Source of the DNA: JACDAE01 sp963744875
GTDB taxonomy: Bacteria; Chloroflexota; Ktedonobacteria; Ktedonobacterales; Ktedonobacteraceae
Assembly: GCA_963744875.1 (NCBI GenBank)
Contig: CAVUVQ010000009.1
Location: 434,001 to 498,000, forward strand
Direction: 5' to 3'
DNA length: 64,000 bases
Shown: positions 8,701 through 18,264 of the stretch, in pieces
Layout of the letters: each line of letters opens with the position of its first letter
Numbering within the stretch: the stretch's first letter is position 1
The notes under the pieces: generated by a model
The model's input: the letters and a program-made list of their open reading frames with translations, nothing else
Databases searched by the model: none
What the model was told of the DNA's origin: nothing
Program-made: the position numbers and the translations under genes

Positions 8701-9819
8701 ATGGCAATTGTTAATGCTGTCATTGATGAGCGTAAGACCAGACCTGTCAAAAGGTCAACGAAGAAAGAAACTTTTTTCTCTAATAATACATCTGCTCTTA
8801 CTATCGAGCTGGACACCCAGGCTAATATCGCCCCCGAGCGTATCACGGAGCCGCTCGTCGGTGTTGCAACCGCTCTGGAGGAGATGGCTGATTCTCTGCT
8901 GGATGAAGATGAAGATAGTAACGAGATTGAAGCCTTAGACGAGACACACATTCATTCCCAACATGTGTCTTCTTCCAATATACGTCAGACGACAGGAGCT
9001 GAAGATGCTTTTCAAAGCTACCTGCATGACATTCGTGGGCTGGGCCTGCTCACCCATGCGGAAGAGATAGACCTGGCACAACGCGCTGCCGCCGGCGATG
9101 ATCTCGCCCGACGCAAACTTATTGAATCAAACCTGCGCCTGGTAATCGCAATTGCACGCCGCTATACCAGCACAGGCGTTCCCCTGATCGATCTGATCCA
9201 GGAAGGCAACCTGGGTTTAATGCGGGCCGCTGAGAAATTCGATTATCAACGTGGCTGCCACTTCGGCACATACGCCACCTGGTGGATTCGTCAGGCCGTC
9301 AGCCGCGCGGCTGGCGAACACTCGCGCCTCATTCACCTGCCCGAACATGTCGCTACACGCCTGCGTAAAGTGCGTCGTATAGCAGCACAATTGTCACAGG
9401 AAAATGGTCTCGATCCCTTGCCCGAACAGATAGCTGAGGCCTGTAATCTTGATGTCAATGAGGTCGTCGATCTGCTCGGCGTCATCGAACAACCTGTCTC
9501 TCTTGATGCTCCCATCGACGAAGAGGCGCGTTATTCCCTGTCAGATTCGCTTGAAGATAATACGACCCCTCCACCAGCAGAAACCGCATCACAACACCTG
9601 CTCGGTGAGGAACTTCATCGCGCACTGGCGCTGCTTACCCCACGTGAACGTGGAGTCATCACCTTACGCTACGGTATAGGAGATGGACATAGCCGCACCC
9701 TGCTCGAAGTTGGCAAAGAACTGGGCATCTCGCGCGAACGCGTTCGCCAACTTGAAGTGGTCGCTCTTATGAAACTACGTAGTATTAGCAATCATTCGGC
9801 ATTACGCGAATGCGTCTGA
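8701..9819 (+). CDS. RNA polymerase sigma-70 family factor (group 1/2, SigA-like)
   Basis: A 372-residue primary-type sigma factor. Residues 1-95 are an acidic, variable head. Region 1.2 begins at DAFQSYLHDIRGLGLL; region 2 contains NLRLVIAIARRY, GVPLIDLIQEGNLGLMRA and the -10 reading helix GTYATWWIRQAVSRA; region 3 follows LPEHVATRLRKV; region 4.2 ends with LGISRERVRQLE, the -35 recognition helix. A GGAG site precedes the ATG. Ktedonobacteria typically carry several such factors, so it may be an alternative SigA paralogue rather than the housekeeping one. A terminator follows. Confidence 0.95.
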   Translation: MAIVNAVIDERKTRPVKRSTKKETFFSNNTSALTIELDTQANIAPERITEPLVGVATALEEMADSLLDEDEDSNEIEALDETHIHSQHVSSSNIRQTTGAEDAFQSYLHDIRGLGLLTHAEEIDLAQRAAAGDDLARRKLIESNLRLVIAIARRYTSTGVPLIDLIQEGNLGLMRAAEKFDYQRGCHFGTYATWWIRQAVSRAAGEHSRLIHLPEHVATRLRKVRRIAAQLSQENGLDPLPEQIAEACNLDVNEVVDLLGVIEQPVSLDAPIDEEARYSLSDSLEDNTTPPPAETASQHLLGEELHRALALLTPRERGVITLRYGIGDGHSRTLLEVGKELGISRERVRQLEVVALMKLRSISNHSALRECV

Positions 9820-9836
9820 GCATCACACAAACGTGA

Positions 9837-9864
9837 AAAGGGCACCTGCGTAAAGGTGTCCTTT
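9837..9864 (+). terminator. Hairpin after the sigma factor gene
   Basis: AAAGGGCACCT pairs with AGGTGTCCTTT (11 bp, one G-U pair) around a 6-base loop, ending in TTT. It lies 17 bases past the sigma factor stop. Confidence 0.75.
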
Positions 9865-9904
9865 GTGGTATAGTGGAGGTAATTTCCATGGTGGAGGTAT
9901 ACTC

Positions 9905-11071
9905 CTGTCTCAGAGATTAGCAATCACAAAACAGAGTCACACAAAAGAGATTATCTGGCTTTTTCTTGTCACACGCATAGCCCTTATTATTATTACCTAT
10001 ATCGCTTATATCCTGCTCACTGCTCCGAAAGATTCAAGTACACCGGTTAACATTATAGCTTTATTTACTACCTGGAATAACTGGGATGCTGCGGATTATT
10101 TGAGGATTGCTCAGCATGGATACGAGCAACGGGTTGACCTGGCTTTTTTTCCGCTCTTCCCACTGCTGGTCTCTGCCATCAGTCATGTATTGGGAAGTTG
10201 GAGCTATCTGCTCGTCGGTACATTGATTAGCAATGCTGCTCTGCTAGGCGCGTTGCTTTTGCTCTATCGACTGGCAACGGATGCATTTCATGAGACGATA
10301 GGGCAGCGAACACTCTTGTACCTGTGTATTTTCCCAACCGCATTCTTCTTTTTCGCGGCCTATAATGAGTCGCTGTATCTTCTGTTTACTCTGGGTACGT
10401 TTCTGGCATTGCAGAGAAGGCGCTGGTGGCTCGCCGGAGTCCTTGGCCTACTGGCAACCGCAACCCGTTCAATAGGCATCCTGCTCGTCATCCCCTACCT
10501 CTACGAACTATGGTCCGAACGAGAACAGATTCTGGCTTCGTGGCGTCATATCTTCTTTGCGACACTCCCAATTATCCTCATTCCATTGGGAATGGTATTT
10601 TACGGTATCTATTGCTGGATTACCGTGGGCGATTTCCTCGCCTTCTTGCATGTACAACAACACTCCGGTCGCTATCTTGCATGGCCCTGGCAAGGCATAG
10701 TCCAGGCTTTCATTGCCCTATTCGTCATTCCCCAGCCCTTTGGCTCGTCTAATGAAGCACATTTGCTACTGGACCTTTGTGCAACGCTTGGTTTTATACT
10801 CCTCATTATTCTGGGTTGGCGTAAGTTGCGCATGAGCTACAATCTATGGATGGTTTTCACTATCGTCTATATCCTTCTCTATCCAGCCCTGGACAAACCC
10901 GATATTCTACTCTCCAACCAGCGTTTTGTGCTGGAGTTGTTTCCCGCGTTTATGACATTGGCAGCATTAGGAATAGAGAAACCGAACCTGCATCGGGCAC
11001 TTGTCCTGCTTTTTCCTACGTTGCTTGCAATACTGAGCATTGCGTTCTTGATGAACCGCTGGGTAGTATGA
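9905..11071 (+). CDS. PIG-V-like polytopic mannosyltransferase (copy 1)
   Basis: About 388 residues with roughly ten transmembrane helices. After the first helix lies the acidic catalytic motif WNNWDAADYLRIAQHGY, as in PIG-V/GPI-mannosyltransferase 2 relatives, which use polyprenyl-phosphate mannose on the outer membrane face. FFPLFPLL and FPTAFFFFAAYNESL are further family motifs. No ATG lies near the conserved N-terminus. A CTG at 9905 has GGAGGT 6 bases upstream and is preferred; a TTG at 9863 would sit inside the terminator hairpin. A close paralogue follows at 11167. The acceptor is unknown. Confidence 0.85.
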   Translation: MSQRLAITKQSHTKEIIWLFLVTRIALIIITYIAYILLTAPKDSSTPVNIIALFTTWNNWDAADYLRIAQHGYEQRVDLAFFPLFPLLVSAISHVLGSWSYLLVGTLISNAALLGALLLLYRLATDAFHETIGQRTLLYLCIFPTAFFFFAAYNESLYLLFTLGTFLALQRRRWWLAGVLGLLATATRSIGILLVIPYLYELWSEREQILASWRHIFFATLPIILIPLGMVFYGIYCWITVGDFLAFLHVQQHSGRYLAWPWQGIVQAFIALFVIPQPFGSSNEAHLLLDLCATLGFILLIILGWRKLRMSYNLWMVFTIVYILLYPALDKPDILLSNQRFVLELFPAFMTLAALGIEKPNLHRALVLLFPTLLAILSIAFLMNRWVV

Positions 11072-11087
11072 AAAAAGGAGCGTTTTT

Positions 11088-11123
11088 ATGAATATATTGA
11101 CTTTCCATAATTGGCTCGTTTAA
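11088..11123 (+). CDS. Possible 11-residue leader peptide
   Basis: A very short frame, MNILTFHNWLV, begins 14 bases after a run that contains AAAGGAG, an almost ideal ribosome site, and ends 43 bases before the second mannosyltransferase gene. It may be a translated leader or a chance frame. There is no other support. Confidence 0.25.
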   Translation: MNILTFHNWLV

Positions 11124-11166
11124 AATAATTTAGAAGCATTCAAAAGATCATTTTTTAAGGTTTATA

Positions 11167-12423
11167 ATGAAACGTGCACCCATTCGCGCTATCCTCTGGC
11201 TTTTTCTCATCACACGCCTGCTCCTGATACTGGTCACCTATTTTGGCTACATTTTGCTGACGGCTGACAAGTATTCAAGCATACTGATCACACCGGGAAC
11301 GTTTCTCTCTTTCTGGAATCACTGGGATGCAACACGGTATGTCTCCATTGCACAGTACGGCTATAAGACTCCCTTTGATTTTGCCTTCTTTCCTCTTTTT
11401 CCACTGCTCACTGGTATACTTGCCACACCTCTGGGCAATTGGAGTTATCTTCTCATTGCTATGCTACTCAGTAATGTCGCTCTGCTGGGAACGCTATTTG
11501 TGCTCTACCAACTCGCCGTTGATCAAGCTGGTGAAGAACTGGCACGCCGCACGCTTCTCTACCTCTGTATATTTCCAACTGCCTTTTTCTTTTTCGCAGC
11601 CTATAACGAGTCGCTATTCCTGCTCCTGGTGGCAGGTGCGTTTCTAGCCATGCGCCGACAACGCTGGTGGCTTGCAGGACTACTCGGATGCCTTGCGGCT
11701 CTGACGCGTTCGGCGGGTCTGCTACTGGTTGTGCCTTATCTTTATGAGCTATGGCAAGGTCTCTATCCTGGCAGAGGAAGCGGGAAGTGGGGTAGGGGCG
11801 TCACCTTGCGTGCGCCCGCTCCCCAGCGAGATGGTTCATCGGAGAACGGGCGCACGCAAGGTGACGCCACTACCCCAGGAATAGGACGCGACAACATCCT
11901 CAGATACGGACGTGCTCTTGCACCAATCCTACTCATCCCATTGGGAACATGTATCTATAGCTTTTATTGCTGGAAGATGACTGGTAACCCACTGGAGTTT
12001 GCCGCAGTTCAGTATCACTGGGCAAGGGAACTCTCCTGGCCCTGGGTAGGATTATGGCATGCCTGCTTCGAGCTCTTCCTCAATCAACCCTTTGGCTCAT
12101 TTAACGAGGTTCATATCCTACTCGACCTCTGCGCAACTCTGAGCTTTATCGTCCTTATCATTCTGGGATGGCGCAAAATACGCGTAAGTTATAGCATCTG
12201 GATGGCACTTCTCTTACTCTATATTCTTCTCACACCGAGCGTAGGGCAACGCGATCCGCTGATATCCAATCAGCGCTTCGTCCTGGAGATGTTTCCAGCA
12301 TTTATCACCCTCGCACTGATCAGCCTGCACAAACCACGTTTGCACCAGACACTCTTGTTGCTCTTCCCCATCTTGCTCGCTACATTAAGCTTGCTCTTCA
12401 TCATGGGACGCTGGATGGTATGA
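11167..12423 (+). CDS. PIG-V-like polytopic mannosyltransferase (copy 2, with in-frame insert)
   Basis: A 418-residue paralogue of the preceding gene with the same motifs (WNHWDATRYVSIAQYGY, FFPLFPLL, FPTAFFFFAAYNESL) and about ten transmembrane helices. Between PYLYELW and ILLIPLG it carries about 37 extra hydrophilic residues that copy 1 lacks, encoded by the inverted repeat at 11789-11876. The reading frame is kept, so the protein may still fold with an enlarged loop. The ATG has an AAGG site 8 bases upstream. The gene ends inside the 3' end of the convergent GT87 gene, overlapping it by 39 bases. A role in cell-envelope mannosylation is inferred. Confidence 0.85.
   Translation: MKRAPIRAILWLFLITRLLLILVTYFGYILLTADKYSSILITPGTFLSFWNHWDATRYVSIAQYGYKTPFDFAFFPLFPLLTGILATPLGNWSYLLIAMLLSNVALLGTLFVLYQLAVDQAGEELARRTLLYLCIFPTAFFFFAAYNESLFLLLVAGAFLAMRRQRWWLAGLLGCLAALTRSAGLLLVVPYLYELWQGLYPGRGSGKWGRGVTLRAPAPQRDGSSENGRTQGDATTPGIGRDNILRYGRALAPILLIPLGTCIYSFYCWKMTGNPLEFAAVQYHWARELSWPWVGLWHACFELFLNQPFGSFNEVHILLDLCATLSFIVLIILGWRKIRVSYSIWMALLLLYILLTPSVGQRDPLISNQRFVLEMFPAFITLALISLHKPRLHQTLLLLFPILLATLSLLFIMGRWMV
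11789..11876. repeat. Palindromic element inserted in-frame in a coding sequence
   Basis: The arms at 11789-11818 (begins GGGGTAGGGGCGTC) and 11847-11876 (ends GACGCCACTACCCC) are 30-bp inverted repeats with one mismatch, separated by 28 bases that contain a further CTCC/GGAG pairing. The sequence is G/C-rich, unlike the surrounding gene, and absent from the paralogue next door. It looks like a small non-autonomous palindromic repeat of the REP/MITE kind. No other copy was seen in this window. Confidence 0.85.
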
Positions 12424-13815
12424 AAACCTTGTATGTGTTCTGTTTCTAGAATAAGAGATGAGTATCGCCAGAACGAAACCAAATACAATGAAATTACGCA
12501 GTGTAACAACTGGATAGAACCAGGGCAGGAGAGGCACATGAGTAATGCTAGCCATGTCATAGACGTAAGGATAGATAAAGGTAGTTAAACCACCAATGAT
12601 AGCCCAGGACAGCAGCCAGCTTAGACTTGCACCACCAACATAAGCAAGCAACGGAACAATCCAGATGAGATATTGCGGACTAAAAACTTTTCCAGTGACC
12701 ATCACCACAAGCAGGGTTAAAAGGGTTGCCGCCGCCAGATCGATTTTTCGTCTCAACTGTAACCAGACAATATAGAATAGACCAATGATCTCTAGAACGG
12801 TTTCGGCACTCCCAATAAAAGAGGAATACAGGTGAACCACGTTCAAAGAGCCATAGGTAAACTCAAAGGTCATAGGATGGTACTGCACAAAGGTTGAGAG
12901 CCAGATGAGAGATGATCCAAAAGATTCGGCCTGGATTGGACGCGTTTGAAAGTAACTGAGTGGTGCAATGGTATCCTCGACACTTAAGAGGAAAGAAGCC
13001 ATCATTACCAACACACATATTCCGATAAACACCACAAACGGTTGCCACCGTCGCCACGCATACCATCTTATACGCATATCCATCTGCTGCGCTAACAAAA
13101 AGGGGATAAGCAAGATAACTGGATATAATTTCATCAAAAACGCTACAGCAAGAGCTACAAAAGCCCATGTCCAGCGTTTTCGTTCGGCCAGAAGTACTGC
13201 AAGCAGCGTCAGAAACGAAGGGATCAGGTCGAAACGTCCGGCAACCGTTGCCCAGCCTCCTACCACCAGCAGAATCGCTCCAAACACGGCTGCCCGGCGC
13301 GATTTAAAGCGTACAAGCAGCAAATATATACCAGCCGCGAGCGAAATCATCAGAATAGCAAACGCAACCTGATACCAATGACCCGGAGCAAAGAGAACCA
13401 GTAAAAATGGAACAAGTGTCAAAGCAGGATATTCATGAGGCAAAGAATGGAAAGGCTGCGAAAGATCCTGCGACGCGACAAAGTCCACGAGAAATGTCGG
13501 TGCTCCATACCCACGTAACAGAGTAACAATCTGCGCATTCGTATATGTTTGCAGGGGAGAACCAAAAATAAAACCGCATTGAGACGGAAGAGCAGACTTC
13601 GCGAACGGAACATTATGCAGAAAAGCGATAGCATAACATTGATAACGGGCAGCATCTGAATGGTCCCGAAAGATCTGTGCCCACGATCCCATAAACAGAA
13701 GCATACCCATAACAACAATAATCAAGACATCAATCAGGTAGTGAGGCTTCCCTTTTTTGCTTGTACTGGATAACGTTACAGGACTACTCACTTGCACTTC
13801 AGTGTTTTTATTCAT
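12385..13815 (-). CDS. GT87-like polytopic glycosyltransferase (DUF2029), intact copy
   Basis: A 476-residue membrane protein with about eleven predicted helices. It shows features of the GT87/DUF2029 mannosyltransferase family: a large first outside loop ending in LPHEYPALTLVPFLL, the stretch VAGRFDLIPSFLTLLAVLLAERKRW, AFLMKLYPVILLIPFLL, and a late VTGKVFSPQYLIWIVPLLA motif, which is highly typical. These enzymes transfer mannose or arabinose from polyprenyl phosphates on the outer membrane face. The gene is convergent with the PIG-V-like gene and overlaps its 3' end by 39 bases. A frameshifted paralogue lies just upstream. Confidence 0.85.
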   Translation of the reverse strand: MNKNTEVQVSSPVTLSSTSKKGKPHYLIDVLIIVVMGMLLFMGSWAQIFRDHSDAARYQCYAIAFLHNVPFAKSALPSQCGFIFGSPLQTYTNAQIVTLLRGYGAPTFLVDFVASQDLSQPFHSLPHEYPALTLVPFLLVLFAPGHWYQVAFAILMISLAAGIYLLLVRFKSRRAAVFGAILLVVGGWATVAGRFDLIPSFLTLLAVLLAERKRWTWAFVALAVAFLMKLYPVILLIPFLLAQQMDMRIRWYAWRRWQPFVVFIGICVLVMMASFLLSVEDTIAPLSYFQTRPIQAESFGSSLIWLSTFVQYHPMTFEFTYGSLNVVHLYSSFIGSAETVLEIIGLFYIVWLQLRRKIDLAAATLLTLLVVMVTGKVFSPQYLIWIVPLLAYVGGASLSWLLSWAIIGGLTTFIYPYVYDMASITHVPLLPWFYPVVTLRNFIVFGFVLAILISYSRNRTHTRFSYHPASHDEEQA

Positions 13816-13920
13816 CAGCCACTATTTTCCAACCACTAATTAATTCACACACAGAGAGATTTGCAAGACATAGTATAGAAAGTTTCTTGCAGTGGTGTCA
13901 ATAGGTTGCTGAAAAAAGAG

Positions 13921-15496
13921 TTATTTCTGAAGCTGGTTTTCCTTCTGCTCCACATTTGAAGAATTGACTTCACCTATATTTACTGGTAAAATAGACATAT
14001 CTTCTACAGGTACCTCTACTCCTGAAACAGGAATAACTTGCTCCTTGGGAGAAACTACCGCTATTTCTCCACTCGTGTGCTGATCATCTGTTGTTGCTAA
14101 CAAAACTGGGCGACGATAGTAGTAAATGAACAGGGCCAGTACAAAACCTAACAAAATGAAATTACGCACGGTCACTGCTGGATAGAACCAGGGCACAAGA
14201 GGAACTTTGATGATAGACGTATGGCCCGGCGCATAGTACGTATAAGGATAAATCGAGGTAGTTAATGCGCATATTACGATCCAGGACGTAATCCAGCGCC
14301 AGTTTGTACCAACAACATAAGCAACCAATGGAATAACCCAGATGAGATACTGCGGGCTGAAGACTTTTCCAGTAACGATGACTACCAGCAGGGTTAAAAG
14401 CGTTGCCGTTGCCAGATTAATTCTGCGCTCTCCACTGTAACCAGGCCACAAAAGCCAGACCAACCAGTTCCAGCAATTGCTCCCCATACGTCACGAGAGA
14501 GGTCAGGATATGGACGGGTTGCACGTTTAGAGAGTGATAGGTATTATCGAAGGATAGGGCATGATGTGTGACAAAGGTTGAAAGCCAGAGCAAAGACGAC
14601 CCTAACGACTCGGCCTGGATTGGACGCGTCTCGAAATAGCTGAGGGGAGAGATAGTTCCCTCCACGCTCAAGAGTAAGGAGACTCCCATCACCAGCACAC
14701 ATACGCCAATAAATGCGGCAAAGGGTTGCCACCGACGCCAGACATTCCATTTCTCGTGTGACTCCATCTGTTGCCCGATCAGAAACGGAATCAGTAACAT
14801 AACAGGATAGAATTTCATGAGAAATGCCAGTGCCAACAGGACAAAAGCCCATGTCCAACGTTTGCGTTCAGCGAGGATAACAGCAAGTAACGTCAGGAGA
14901 GAAGGTACGAGATCAAAACGCCCCACAGCCGTTGACCATCCGCCAATCACCAGCAATGTCGCCCCAATAATGGCAGCCGTTCTCGATTTGAAGCGAGCCA
15001 ATAGAAAATACATTCCCCCGGCTAAGAGTGCCATCAGGATGGCAAAAGCAACTTGGTACCAGGATTGTGGTGAGAACATGACGAGCAAGAATGGAATCAA
15101 CGTAAGCAGTGGATATTCATGCGGAAGCGCTCGCAAGGGCAGGGAAACGTTTTGTTGCTTCACAAAATTCACGAGGAAAGTAGGTGCTCCATATTTGTGC
15201 AGGTCGGCTGCAATCTTTGCATTCGTATATGTTTGACTTTCAGAAATAAAATCACATTGATGCTGAGAATAGGACTTCGCCACATGTGTACCATGCAGGA
15301 ATACAGCGGCGTAACACTGGTACTTGGCAACATCAGTATTGGACTTGAAGACCTGCCAGGAGGCCCCACAGAACATCAAAATACCCATAGCGACAATAAT
15401 CACTATATCCAGTAGATAGAGAGGCTTTGCACTCTTTGCCACGCTAGATGCTCCTCTGTTTGTATTTCCTTGCATTTTAGTATCTGTACTCATCAA
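13921..15496 (-). pseudogene. GT87-like glycosyltransferase (DUF2029), frameshifted copy
   Basis: Two overlapping frames together make one full paralogue of the neighbouring GT87 gene. The first (15496 down to 14417) carries the N-terminal part to GLAFVAWLQWRAQN and stops. The second (down to 13921) resumes with RINLATATLLTLLVV and VTGKVFSPQYLIW. Comparing with the intact copy (VWLQLRRKIDLAAATLL) places a one-base insertion in the AGAGCGC stretch near 14427-14432. The second part ends with a long hydrophilic tail absent from the intact copy. It could be a real pseudogene or a sequencing error; all other motifs are intact. Confidence 0.8.
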
Positions 15497-15765
15497 TTAC
15501 ATTCTCATAGAAAAATAGATTACACACAAAGCTATTCGCAAAGAATAGTATAGAGATGTATCTTGCAGCATGTCAATAGTTACCGAAAAACATAAACTTT
15601 CAGGTATACAAATCCACATGAATATATTGTGACTGGCAAAAAGAGCGCGGATTATCTTTGAATGTAACCAGCATACATCCTCTGACGTAACGAATTGAAG
15701 AGAGCACACAGATCTATACTAGAAAAAAACATTATGTCTTCCGCCATCATTAAAAAGGAGAAGTC

Positions 15766-16461
15766 ATGCGCATACTAATATCAGCACATTCTATCAAACT
15801 AGCTCTTTTGCTGACAGGATTTAATATCCTACAACTCTTACAAAATGCACTCCAAATTGCTGGCTACCCGGCTGTTGTAGTATTTGTAATGATCGAGAGT
15901 TCAGGCATCCCTTTTCCTGGCGAGACGATGTTGTTATTGGCCTCTTTTTACGCGGCGGTGAATGGCTCGTTACAAATCCCGCTTGTAATTGCCTGTGCGG
16001 CACTGGGTGCTATTCTCGGTGATAATATTGGGTATTATGCAGGGAAAACCGGCGGCAAAGCGCTCATTACACGTTATGGTCACTATGTTTTTGTTAAACC
16101 AGAACATCTTGAACGTGCAGAGAAGTTCTTCACCAGGCATGGAGATAAAACGGTATTCTTCGGACGCTTCGTTGCGGTCCTTCGCGCATGGGCCGCCTTC
16201 CTTGCCGGAGTCAACCATATGCACTGGCGTACCTTCTTCATCTATAATGCCGCTGGAGGTATCATATGGGCTACACTTTTCGGTTGCCTGGGCTATTTCG
16301 CTGGACGCATGCTTGGCAACTTCACTCAAGTAGAACACCTGGCAAGCACAATAACATGGATCATTGGAGGAATAATCCTGGTTGTGGTCGCAGTTATTCT
16401 CTTCGTTTATTTCACAAGGAGAAGCAAGAAACCTTCTGAAAAAGCAAAGGAGCAGGCATGA
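15766..16461 (+). CDS. DedA-family membrane protein
   Basis: A 231-residue inner-membrane protein of the DedA/VTT (SNARE-associated) family, thought to act in lipid carrier or phospholipid translocation. The reentrant-loop motif ESSGIPFPGETMLLLASFYA is near residues 44-63, and GDNIGYYAGKTGG and FFGRFVAVLRAWAAFLAGV (the conserved Arg pair) follow. Four or five helices and a basic C-terminus are visible. The ATG at 15766 has AAAAAGGAG 5 bases upstream. It stands alone between the GT87 pair and the pseudokinase gene; which lipid it moves is not known. Confidence 0.92.
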   Translation: MRILISAHSIKLALLLTGFNILQLLQNALQIAGYPAVVVFVMIESSGIPFPGETMLLLASFYAAVNGSLQIPLVIACAALGAILGDNIGYYAGKTGGKALITRYGHYVFVKPEHLERAEKFFTRHGDKTVFFGRFVAVLRAWAAFLAGVNHMHWRTFFIYNAAGGIIWATLFGCLGYFAGRMLGNFTQVEHLASTITWIIGGIILVVVAVILFVYFTRRSKKPSEKAKEQA

Positions 16462-16569
16462 TAGACAATACCCCTCCATTCAGCCTACAAGTCCTGGAAT
16501 TCTGGGTCTCTACGCTCACAATATGCTACAATAACTCACAAACAGGTGTAAGGAATGTGAGGTATCCCT

Positions 16570-18204
16570 ATGCAAAAATTGGAAGAAGGCCAGAGGTTTA
16601 AACGCTACCAGATACAGCATCTCTTAGGCAACAGCGCGGCAGGCCTAAGTTACGAAGCCGAGGATCCACTATTACAACGGAAAGTTACCCTCAAACTCAT
16701 TCATCCCTGGGGTACCCTCTCGGATGCAGCTCGTCGTCAGTTCTTTCGCGAGTTGCATGATATCAGCACTCTTACACATCCATATCTTGCAGCTATCCTT
16801 GATTATGGAGAAGTGGATGGACAACTCTATATTGCACGCCGCTATATCACTACTGGTTCACTCCTCAGTAAAGAAGGAAGGCACAGATTTAACCCCCCTC
16901 TAGAGGTTACTGACGCCGTTTCCTATGCACGTCAACTCGCAGGAGCGCTTCACGCTCTTCACAGCAACGGTTATATACATGGTGCCTTAACCTTTACCAA
17001 TGTTCTCGTAACAGATGGACCCACCCTTGATGAAAGACTCAATTTTGCGCCGTTCCTACTTTCAGATGCAGGTAACACTAACTTTGTGCGCCGCTTCGGA
17101 CGAGCACAAACAGCATTTCTTCCCATGACTGCCGCACCTGAACAATTTGAGCAACGTGTAACGGAAGCTAGCGACCAGTATGCGCTGGCCGTCATCCTTT
17201 ATTTCTGGCTCACTGGACGCCCACCTTTCATAGGCACCCCTGCCGAGATTAAGCAACTCAAACTCACAGAAATGATTACAACACTCACTGCTGTCAATCT
17301 CAAGGTTCCTCTCGAATTGGAAGGTGTTATTCGCCGCGCATTAAGCGCTTATCCCGAGGATCGCTACATATCCATACAAGCATTCGCCGACGCCATACAA
17401 GCATCTATCGCTCGTATGTCTCAGACTTCTCTGGCAACTTTCACGCCATTAGATCTGAATGAGCTTCCTTCGTCAGGTTCGCTCTCCACATTAGAATTCA
17501 TTGCACCATCCGGTCAGCAACAGCCAGCACCCGAACAACCCACTCAACCCACTCAACCTGTTCCACCCGCTCCTTCTGAACCATTACCACAGGTTGTACC
17601 AGACGTGCCACAACCGTTGCATGAGCCATCTCCAGATCCCATTCCCTTACCGTTCCCAGAAACACCACCTGAACCCAGACCAGAGCCAGAGCCAGATCCC
17701 GATGTGGTGCCGCTCCCTGTACCCGGTCCCGATATTCCACAACCGCTTCCAGAGCCAAAACCTATCCCACCCGCTGAACCTGTAAAAGATGCATTCTCCA
17801 TGCATCTCGACAGGGATGCTTCTGATACACCAAATGAAGAGCTACTCCTGCAAGCAAGCGTGCTTATTACTTCCCCATACAATCAGACTTCGCAAGAAGT
17901 CATACTGGAGAAGGTCGAAACGACGCTTGGACGAGCAGGTTCAAGCGACATTCTCCTCGACCAGGATACGCTCACCTCGCGTCATCATGCCCTGTTGCAG
18001 CGTATTGGTGAGCACTACGAAATCCATGATCTCAGAAGCGCAAATGGTATTCTTGTCAATGGCCGCAAGATTCCCCCGGAAATAGGATTTGTGCTCAATG
18101 ATGGCGACCATATCAACATCGGTGAATATGAACTCACATTTTGCCTCAAGGCTGACAATAATCTTCCTGAGCAAGTCCTTCACGATACGCTACACACTGC
18201 CTGA
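16570..18204 (+). CDS. Pseudokinase with proline-rich linker and C-terminal FHA domain
   Basis: A 544-residue cytoplasmic protein. Residues 1-270 follow the Ser/Thr kinase fold (KVTLKLIHP with the Lys kept, APEQFEQ, ASDQYALAVILYFWLTGRPPF), but catalytic residues are lost: the HRD loop reads YIHGALTFTN, the DFG reads SDAGN, and the Gly loop is GNSAAG. Residues 310-420 are a Pro/Glu-rich linker. Residues 430-530 are an FHA phosphothreonine-binding domain with TLGRAGSSDI, SRHHALL, and ANGILVNG. It is therefore more likely a phospho-signal adaptor than an active kinase. A GAGGT site 7 bases before the ATG supports the start. Confidence 0.9.
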   Translation: MQKLEEGQRFKRYQIQHLLGNSAAGLSYEAEDPLLQRKVTLKLIHPWGTLSDAARRQFFRELHDISTLTHPYLAAILDYGEVDGQLYIARRYITTGSLLSKEGRHRFNPPLEVTDAVSYARQLAGALHALHSNGYIHGALTFTNVLVTDGPTLDERLNFAPFLLSDAGNTNFVRRFGRAQTAFLPMTAAPEQFEQRVTEASDQYALAVILYFWLTGRPPFIGTPAEIKQLKLTEMITTLTAVNLKVPLELEGVIRRALSAYPEDRYISIQAFADAIQASIARMSQTSLATFTPLDLNELPSSGSLSTLEFIAPSGQQQPAPEQPTQPTQPVPPAPSEPLPQVVPDVPQPLHEPSPDPIPLPFPETPPEPRPEPEPDPDVVPLPVPGPDIPQPLPEPKPIPPAEPVKDAFSMHLDRDASDTPNEELLLQASVLITSPYNQTSQEVILEKVETTLGRAGSSDILLDQDTLTSRHHALLQRIGEHYEIHDLRSANGILVNGRKIPPEIGFVLNDGDHINIGEYELTFCLKADNNLPEQVLHDTLHTA

Positions 18205-18264
18205 TACCTTGTATATTTCGCGCACAATCGTATTGCGACTTCTACCAAAGGATCAGTAAACGCC

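Noticed and set aside
17553..17882. Gly/Ser-rich minus-strand frame
   Set aside because: It is the antisense shadow of the proline-rich linker of the pseudokinase-FHA protein.
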